Assembly (NCBI GenBank): GCA_964407325.1
Contig: CAYOVA010000034.1
Location: 1 to 11,854, forward strand
Source of the DNA: JAOAFZ01 sp964407325
GTDB lineage: Bacteria > Patescibacteriota > Microgenomatia > UBA1406 > GWC2-37-13
Reading direction: 5' to 3'
Length of the DNA: 11,854 nucleotides
A model generated the notes under the pieces. It searched no databases. It saw only the letters and a list, made by a program, of their open reading frames with translations, and was not told where the DNA came from. Numbering within the stretch: the first letter of the stretch is position 1; each line of letters starts with the position of its first letter. The position numbers were made by a program, and so were the translations under genes. Positions 7,141 through 11,854 of this stretch are shown one piece after another.

Positions 7141-8325
7141 ATGAAAAAACCAAAAATTGCTTTTGTAACAATGAGATATGGTGATGAAGTAATAGGTGGA
7201 GCCGAGGCGTTTTGTCGGATTATCGCCCAACATATGGCACAATTCTGGGATATAGATGTACTTACCACCAATTCAATAGACCATTTTTCCTGGGAACCAA
7301 AGTATAAGACAGGGAAAAAGAAGGAAAAAGGCGTAAACGTAGTTCGATTCGAAATTGATGAACGAAAAAATTTAGCTCACTTATCTGAACTGGGAAACAA
7401 ACTTCTGGCCGGAACCTTTAAAAAAACAGATGAAGTTGACTGGATTAATACACAAGGCCCGATCTCAAAGAAAATGTTTAACTATATTAAAAAAAATGAA
7501 GAAAAATACGATGCTTTTTTCTTCTGGGGGTACTTGTTTGCCCATACTCATTACGGGTTGCCTCTTGTGGCAAAAAAATCAATTCTGGTTCCCTTTATCC
7601 ATGATGAAGCATTCTTTTATTTTGATGTCTACAACACTATATTTAATGAAGCAAAAGGAATTGTGTTTGAAACTCCTGAGGAAGAGGAGCTGTTATTGAA
7701 GACACGTCCGAAAGCAACAAAAAAAACTGAAATTATAGGAACAGCAATTGACATCCCCCCGGATGTAACAAAAATTCCTCTTGAAGATCGACTCAAAGTA
7801 AATAATCCGTACATTGTGTATGTCGGTCGTATTGAACCGGCAAAAGGGGTTATTGATCTTGCAAACTGGTTTATTCAATACAAAAAAGATAAGCCGGGAA
7901 GCTTAAAACTGGTACTTGTTGGTAATACAAATAACGAGCTGCCGCAGTCTAAAGATATTATTCCTCTCGGGCCTGTTTTTGGAGATGCTAAATTTGCAAT
8001 AATGAACCGGGCAAAAGTGTTAATTAATCCTTCTCCCTGGGAAAGTTTTTCTTTGGTTATAGCAGAAGCCTGGTTGTCGGGAACACCTACTTTAGTAAAT
8101 GGTAAATGTTCTGTTCTAATGGGACAATCCAGTCGTTCTAATGCCGGTTTGTGGTATACGACATATGAAGAATTCAGGCAAATGTTAAGCATATTGCTTG
8201 ATAATCCAACGCTTCAGGATAAAATGGCTGAAAACGGCAGAAAGTATATCCTGGCCAATTACACCTGGCCAATTGTAGAAGAGAAATATCAGGAGATATT
8301 AAAAAAGGTAATCGGAGAAATTTAA
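7141..8325 (+). CDS. GT4 family glycosyltransferase
   Basis: This 394-residue GT-B enzyme is the last gene of the four-gene operon, five bases after the previous GT4. The N-terminus KIAFVTMRYGDEVIGGAE contains the GGAE turn (19-22) of the GT4 acceptor domain. The donor domain starts at YIVYVGRIEPAKG (224-236), with Arg230 and Lys235 as expected phosphate contacts. ESFSLVIAE (301-309) supplies the EX7E motif. Length and domain order are normal for GT4, and the protein is soluble or peripheral. It is not a close copy of its GT4 neighbour, so the two probably form different linkages of the same repeat unit. No clear terminator follows in the 26 bases before the convergent kinase-like gene. The sugar and linkage cannot be assigned. 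Confidence 0.9.
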   Translation: MKKPKIAFVTMRYGDEVIGGAEAFCRIIAQHMAQFWDIDVLTTNSIDHFSWEPKYKTGKKKEKGVNVVRFEIDERKNLAHLSELGNKLLAGTFKKTDEVDWINTQGPISKKMFNYIKKNEEKYDAFFFWGYLFAHTHYGLPLVAKKSILVPFIHDEAFFYFDVYNTIFNEAKGIVFETPEEEELLLKTRPKATKKTEIIGTAIDIPPDVTKIPLEDRLKVNNPYIVYVGRIEPAKGVIDLANWFIQYKKDKPGSLKLVLVGNTNNELPQSKDIIPLGPVFGDAKFAIMNRAKVLINPSPWESFSLVIAEAWLSGTPTLVNGKCSVLMGQSSRSNAGLWYTTYEEFRQMLSILLDNPTLQDKMAENGRKYILANYTWPIVEEKYQEILKKVIGEI

Positions 8326-8351
8326 GAGTAGACTTTTTAGCCAATATGTTT

Positions 8352-8843
8352 TTAGGTCAGTGTCTGGATTTTTTTCTTTATTATATTTCCTATTTCTTCG
8401 ATTGAAATAATTGAGTTATCAATTCTTTCACTGGATTTTAATCTACCAATAGCATTATTCAGTATTATGGACGAATCAATTGCTTCTCTTTTATAGGAAT
8501 CATTTTTATGGCGTTCTGTTAATACCTCGTTCTTAGGAACAAGTGCAAAAACTGCGACTGTATCGATTGAATCAAAAAGATGGATCTGCTCTGAAATATG
8601 ATTATCATCCATATACACAAAGCTAATTATGATTGTCGCGTATCCGGCCTCGTGATAATTTTTTGTGACGGCAGCAATATTTTTATATCGAAGTAACCTT
8701 AGGTTATTATTATTCCTGTTAAAAGGATTTACTCCTAGAAGTGTATCACCATCAATAAAAGCACTATTATCTGTAGTGTCAAGCAGGTGTATGGCTGTTT
8801 GAGTTTTGCCTGATCCGGGTGCGCCTGTAATGATAATTATCAT
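8352..8843 (-). CDS. Small P-loop kinase-like protein
   Basis: This 163-residue protein has a perfect Walker A motif, GAPGSGKT (7-14), at the end of the first strand, and FIDGD (29-33) in the position where small-molecule kinases of the AAA_33/gluconate-kinase/APS-kinase type hold a substrate-binding or catalytic Asp. Later residues such as TERHKND (about 109-115) could form the arginine-bearing lid. The length suits a single-domain nucleotide or sugar kinase, and the protein is cytoplasmic. It starts three bases after the stop of the epimerase gene and is surely co-transcribed with it, so phosphorylation of a sugar or nucleotide-sugar precursor is a reasonable inference. The substrate is unknown, and a toxin-type or APS-kinase-type activity is not excluded. 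The gene looks more AT-rich than the epimerase upstream. Confidence 0.78.
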   Translation of the reverse strand: MIIIITGAPGSGKTQTAIHLLDTTDNSAFIDGDTLLGVNPFNRNNNNLRLLRYKNIAAVTKNYHEAGYATIIISFVYMDDNHISEQIHLFDSIDTVAVFALVPKNEVLTERHKNDSYKREAIDSSIILNNAIGRLKSSERIDNSIISIEEIGNIIKKKIQTLT

Positions 8844-8846
8844 AAG

Positions 8847-9881
8847 TTACTTCCCGTTAAAAATATCCTTTATCTGTTCCAGATTTTCATCAATCCACTC
8901 GATCATCTTCTTGATACCTTTATCCTTGCTGGTTTTTGGTTTCCATTTAAAGTCATTATAGGCTTTTGAAGTATCACAGATAAAGATCGGCTGATCGCCC
9001 GGGCGCCATTCACTGAATGCCGGTTTTAATTCAGTTTTAAGATTCTTTTCGAGGATTTCCCGGAATTCGTACCAGACAGAGATTGAGTTATCCAATCCTC
9101 CGCCGATGTTGTAGATTTGTCCGGCGGTTTTCTTTATATTCTGTACAGCTTTCAAATACGCATCACATAAATCTTCAACAAAGAGAATATCGCGTGTCTG
9201 CTTGCCGTTTCCATAAACAGTAATAGGTTTTCCAACTTTTGTTGCAATTGCGAACCATGCTACCCACCCCTGGTCTTCAATTCCAAACTGGTGGGGTCCG
9301 TATATACATGATTGTCGGAATACTACCGTTGGCATATCGTAAATTCTTCCATAGTCACGCACATACTGGTCTGCTCCCCCTTTTGAACATCCATACGGTG
9401 AATGGAAATCAAGCGGTTGTGCTTCGGTGACACCTTCTTTATGTTTCTTAAACTGATAGCGTGTTTTTGTTTCTACCACTTCAAGATCTGCCAGGTCGCC
9501 GTATACTTTGTTTGTTGAAGAATACATTACGATTGGTCGTACTTTCTGGGCGCGAACTGCTTCCAGAACATTAAAAGTTCCCAGTAAATTTATTTCAAAA
9601 TCATCTCGAGGATCGGTTACAGATGTTGTTACAGCAACCTGTCCTGCAAGATGGTACACAACATCCATTCCCTTTACTGCTTTTAGCAGTTTTTCGTATT
9701 CGCGAAGATCGCCCTGAATGAACTTTACTTTCGGGTATGTTTTCCTGATCCATTTCAGATTCAACTCAGTACCACGACGGGATAAGTTATCAAAGATGGT
9801 AACGCTTTCACCCTTTTCAAGAAGCTTTGCTGCAAGGTTAACTCCGATAAATCCTGCTCCACCAGTAATTAAGTTATTCAT
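8847..9881 (-). CDS. rfbE: CDP-paratose/tyvelose 2-epimerase-like SDR enzyme
   Basis: This 344-residue extended short-chain dehydrogenase/reductase closely fits the CDP-paratose 2-epimerase (RfbE/Tyv) family, which inverts C2 of a CDP-dideoxyhexose using tightly bound NAD. GGAGFIG (7-13) binds NAD, and FDNLSRRGTELN (30-41) is a family hallmark. AGQVAVTTSV (79-88) and SSTNKVYG (121-128) surround the active site, with Thr123. Y163 and K167 form the YxxxK pair within SPYGCSKG. RQSCIYG and FGIEDQGWVAWF (199-210) are also characteristic. Family members outside enteric bacteria are often found without the remaining CDP-tyvelose genes, as here, so the true substrate may be another sugar nucleotide. 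It heads a two-gene operon with the P-loop protein and has a well-formed promoter. The start ATG has no Shine-Dalgarno sequence. Confidence 0.9.
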   Translation of the reverse strand: MNNLITGGAGFIGVNLAAKLLEKGESVTIFDNLSRRGTELNLKWIRKTYPKVKFIQGDLREYEKLLKAVKGMDVVYHLAGQVAVTTSVTDPRDDFEINLLGTFNVLEAVRAQKVRPIVMYSSTNKVYGDLADLEVVETKTRYQFKKHKEGVTEAQPLDFHSPYGCSKGGADQYVRDYGRIYDMPTVVFRQSCIYGPHQFGIEDQGWVAWFAIATKVGKPITVYGNGKQTRDILFVEDLCDAYLKAVQNIKKTAGQIYNIGGGLDNSISVWYEFREILEKNLKTELKPAFSEWRPGDQPIFICDTSKAYNDFKWKPKTSKDKGIKKMIEWIDENLEQIKDIFNGK

Positions 9882-9907
9882 ATGTAATCTAAAGTGTAAT
9901 GGTTAAG

Positions 9908-9936
9908 AATATAACACCCTGCGTACAGTAAATCAA
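9908..9936 (-). promoter_or_regulatory. Sigma-70-type promoter of the epimerase operon
   Basis: Read on the minus strand, TTGATT (9931-9936) and TATATT (9908-9913) are separated by exactly 17 bases, and a TG one base before the -10 makes it an extended -10. An A8 tract at 9947-9954 lies where an UP element would be. The start of transcription would be near 9901, giving a 20-base leader before the ATG at 9881. This is the best-formed promoter in the window. Confidence 0.65.
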
Positions 9937-9959
9937 GTTTCAGCTCAAAAAAAAGATGC

Positions 9960-9975
9960 TGTGATTATTTTCACA
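9960..9975. promoter_or_regulatory. CRP/FNR-type palindrome TGTGA-N6-TCACA
   Basis: TGTGATTATTTTCACA is an exact match to the core CRP consensus, with five-base arms and a six-base spacer. Its centre is at 9967.5, about 42 bases upstream of the likely transcript start of the tailspike-like gene at 10010, close to the -41.5 position of class II CRP activation. Relative to the epimerase promoter it would be near -66. Whether this organism has a CRP-family regulator is not visible here. Confidence 0.4.
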
Positions 9976-9997
9976 CATAAATTACATTCATATACGC

Positions 9998-10003
9998 TAA
10001 ACT
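9998..10003 (+). promoter_or_regulatory. Candidate -10 box of the tailspike-like gene, leaderless
   Basis: TAAACT ends six bases before the ATG at 10010, so the transcript would begin at the start codon. It is a weaker match than the other -10 boxes, and TATACG at 9991-9996 is an alternative. No -35 box is seen at normal spacing, but the CRP-like palindrome occupies that zone. Confidence 0.35.
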
Positions 10004-10009
10004 AAAAAT

Positions 10010-11575
10010 ATGGCACGCTTACCAACAGTCGGAGGGGATAGTGGAAACTGGGGATCTGTCCTTAATGAGTTTCTTGGTGTGGCTCATAATGCTGGAGGCA
10101 CGATAAAGAATTACTTTTATAACGTAAAAGATTATGGAGCTACAGGCGATGGGTCAACTGATGATACTGCTGCAATACAGTCTGCTATAGATGCAGTCCC
10201 TTCCCGAACAAATACAGGTGGAGGGATACTTTTTTTTCCACCTGGAGATTACAAAACAACTTCTACACTAACAATCACAGGGAATGCCAGACAACTGCAC
10301 GTTATGGGTTTTGGTGCTTCCATACGCCCGACTGGCAACTTTTTTGGAATTACTATTTCAGATGTAGGCAGTACAGTTACACAAACTTCAATTTCTGGAC
10401 TAACAATCTGGACCCGCGGTGATGCAAGTACAAAGGGCGGGATAGTTATTCAAAAGTCATGGAATGTACGTATAAAAGAATGTACGTTTGTAGCCGATGG
10501 TGCAAGTAGTAACTTTCAAGGGTGCATTGTGGTTCAGAATTCGGATTCATCAGATAACGATACAGGAAGTTTCTGGACGGTTATTGAAGATGTCTGGATA
10601 CGGCAACTATCCGGCGGAACAGATACAGATATTCCTTATGGAATTGTTTTGCAAGGGAGTGCAAATGCCACCACTATTCGGGGTGGAGGAATAAGTGGCT
10701 GTGAAACAGCTGTTATTATCCGTCCGCAGTCTCCGGCAACAGCACAGACTATAAACGCTATTCTGATAGATGGCGTTGCTTTGGAAGGTAATACATACGG
10801 GGTAACCATAGATGGACAGGGAAGTGATGGTGGAGGGGGTTCGGGTCTGCGCATTGTAAACTGTCGTGCAGAAAGTATGACAACCTTTTTCAGGATTTTA
10901 AATCGAACGTCAGGTTTTGCGATTGCTCCTTATCTTGCTGGGAATCATTTAGTAAGCAGCGTTACCAACTACATGGAACGCCCTACAGATACGTCTACTG
11001 TACGCGTAAATAGCCTTGACATCGGCGCAACCCCTGCATTATTTAATCCGGAGATAATTCAAGGACTTACAATTCAGCAACAGGGAGGTAGTAATAACAC
11101 TCTTACCCTGAATCAATCCGGAAACACTTCACGGGGATTTATGATGTATAGTTATGATCCATCTACTCCGACAACACTTGATCAGGTGTTTAAAGTGGTA
11201 GCCCGAAGAATAGGGACTGCACCCTCACATACACATTATGTGGAAATGGGAAGCGCACTTTCAGGTATTCCGCGTGTCACGCAAGTAGGCATTCGGGGGA
11301 TATCGGCAACTTCTTCATTGTGTCATAACTTGAGAGGGTCTGTAACTATCAGTGATAACGCAACTTCTGCAAATGTATCGTTTGCAGCTGATCAACAGGA
11401 ACCAGATGCTACATATTTTGTAACCGCAACAGTAAATACTTCGACAGGTATCCCTGCTACGGGTTCTACCAGAGTATATGTATCAAATCGTGCTACATCA
11501 GGCTTTACCGTAAATCTGGAAGCAGCTCCGGAAACTGGTAACTCTGTAACGGTCTCCTGGATCCTCATGCGGTAA
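10010..11575 (+). CDS. Phage tailspike-like beta-helix protein, Pectate_lyase_3-type
   Basis: This is a 521-residue protein. Residues about 3-27 (LPTVGGDSGNWGSVLNEFL and on) resemble short N-terminal segments I recall from phage tail-fibre and tailspike proteins. From about 38, VKDYGATGDGSTDDTAAIQ and GGGILFFPPGDY (70-81) are the classic opening of the Pectate_lyase_3 right-handed beta-helix, with repeating strand-turn units to about 300. Residues about 441-521 form a separate beta domain (EPDATYF, RVYVSNRATSGFTVN, ending VSWILMR) like terminal domains of phage fibres. No signal peptide, membrane anchor or sorting signal is visible, which is odd for a surface protein. The likely role is binding or cleaving polysaccharide; catalytic residues cannot be named. 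It appears richer in G+C than its neighbours and stands alone, with no other phage gene nearby, so transfer and domestication are plausible. Its end lies two bases from a convergent GT4. Confidence 0.82.
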   Translation: MARLPTVGGDSGNWGSVLNEFLGVAHNAGGTIKNYFYNVKDYGATGDGSTDDTAAIQSAIDAVPSRTNTGGGILFFPPGDYKTTSTLTITGNARQLHVMGFGASIRPTGNFFGITISDVGSTVTQTSISGLTIWTRGDASTKGGIVIQKSWNVRIKECTFVADGASSNFQGCIVVQNSDSSDNDTGSFWTVIEDVWIRQLSGGTDTDIPYGIVLQGSANATTIRGGGISGCETAVIIRPQSPATAQTINAILIDGVALEGNTYGVTIDGQGSDGGGGSGLRIVNCRAESMTTFFRILNRTSGFAIAPYLAGNHLVSSVTNYMERPTDTSTVRVNSLDIGATPALFNPEIIQGLTIQQQGGSNNTLTLNQSGNTSRGFMMYSYDPSTPTTLDQVFKVVARRIGTAPSHTHYVEMGSALSGIPRVTQVGIRGISATSSLCHNLRGSVTISDNATSANVSFAADQQEPDATYFVTATVNTSTGIPATGSTRVYVSNRATSGFTVNLEAAPETGNSVTVSWILMR

Positions 11576-11577
11576 CA

Positions 11578-11854
11578 TCATATAATTATTTGCATAAATG
11601 AATCTGCATATGTTTTCCAGCTTGGTATATCAATTTTAAAGTCATAGTTATTCTTTTTTTTTATCAGAAGCTTCTGAAGTGTTTCCACTTCACTCCCCTC
11701 TTTAGCAAAAGGATACGATGAAGGCATTATTTCCTGGAGTGAAGAATTTTTATAGAGCAATGTTGGTATTCCACATTTTGCGGCTTCAAGCGGAGGCAGT
11801 CCAAACCCTTCGTAACTGGAAAGATACAATAAACATTGTGCGGCATTATACATA
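11578..11854 (-). CDS. GT4 family glycosyltransferase, C-terminal part (runs off the window)
   Basis: The visible 91-92 codons encode the end of a GT-B glycosyltransferase. LLYLSSYEGFGLPPLEAAKCG contains the EX7E donor-binding motif (EGFGLPPLE), and PTLLYKNSSLQEI is the usual following strand and loop. The frame is open to the window edge, so the in-frame ATG near 11853 is almost certainly internal and the acceptor domain and most of the donor domain lie beyond. Its stop is two bases from the stop of the tailspike-like gene, with no terminator between. It extends the glycan locus past this window. Confidence 0.85.
   Translation of the reverse strand, partial: MYNAAQCLLYLSSYEGFGLPPLEAAKCGIPTLLYKNSSLQEIMPSSYPFAKEGSEVETLQKLLIKKKNNYDFKIDIPSWKTYADSFMQIII

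Noticed and set aside
8326..8351. Intrinsic terminator between the second GT4 and the kinase-like gene
   Set aside because: The 26 bases contain short T-runs but no stem that could form a hairpin.
1..11854. CRISPR array, tRNA, rRNA, insertion sequence or riboswitch
   Set aside because: No spaced direct repeats, transposase, terminal inverted repeats or tRNA-like folds were seen. The only sizeable gaps are the 87-base and 128-base divergent promoter regions described above.

Overview
The window is an AT-rich, densely packed block of cell-surface glycan genes from an uncultivated-type bacterium. TGA is used as a stop (for example at 1008-1010 and 6094-6096), so the code is standard. No start codon has a convincing Shine-Dalgarno sequence at normal spacing, and several -10 boxes sit only 3 to 11 bases before the start, which points to leaderless or near-leaderless mRNAs. 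Compact genes, overlaps and a surplus of glycosyltransferases are compatible with a Patescibacteria/CPR lineage such as Microgenomates. That placement is an inference, because no taxonomic marker gene is present.

Layout. (1) 60-2478, plus strand: a GtrB/DPM1-like GT2 polyprenyl-phosphate glycosyltransferase overlaps a GT39/ArnT-like multi-spanning GT-C transferase, a plausible donor-maker and donor-user pair. (2) 2453-4162, minus: a second large GT-C-like membrane protein, convergent with and overlapping the first. (3) 4250-8325, plus: a tight four-gene operon with a SAM methyltransferase, an unrecognised protein ending in a helical module, and two GT4 glycosyltransferases. (4) 8352-9881, minus: a two-gene operon with a CDP-paratose/tyvelose 2-epimerase-like SDR enzyme and a small P-loop kinase-like protein. 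(5) 10010-11575, plus: a phage tailspike-like beta-helix protein with a Pectate_lyase_3-type domain. (6) 11578 to the window end, minus: the C-terminal part of another GT4.

Together the genes suggest synthesis and decoration of a surface polysaccharide. The GT4 enzymes would build a chain, the methyltransferase and its partner may modify or cap it, the epimerase supplies an unusual sugar nucleotide, and the GT2/GT-C pair adds lipid-linked sugars outside the membrane. No flippase, ABC exporter or polymerase is visible here.

The points most worth a second look are: a gap-free helical module shared by the C-terminus of the unknown protein and the N-terminus of the adjacent methyltransferase; the solitary tailspike-like gene inside the glycan locus; a perfect TGTGA-N6-TCACA site at about -42 from that gene's likely leaderless start; and the recurring leaderless promoter layout.
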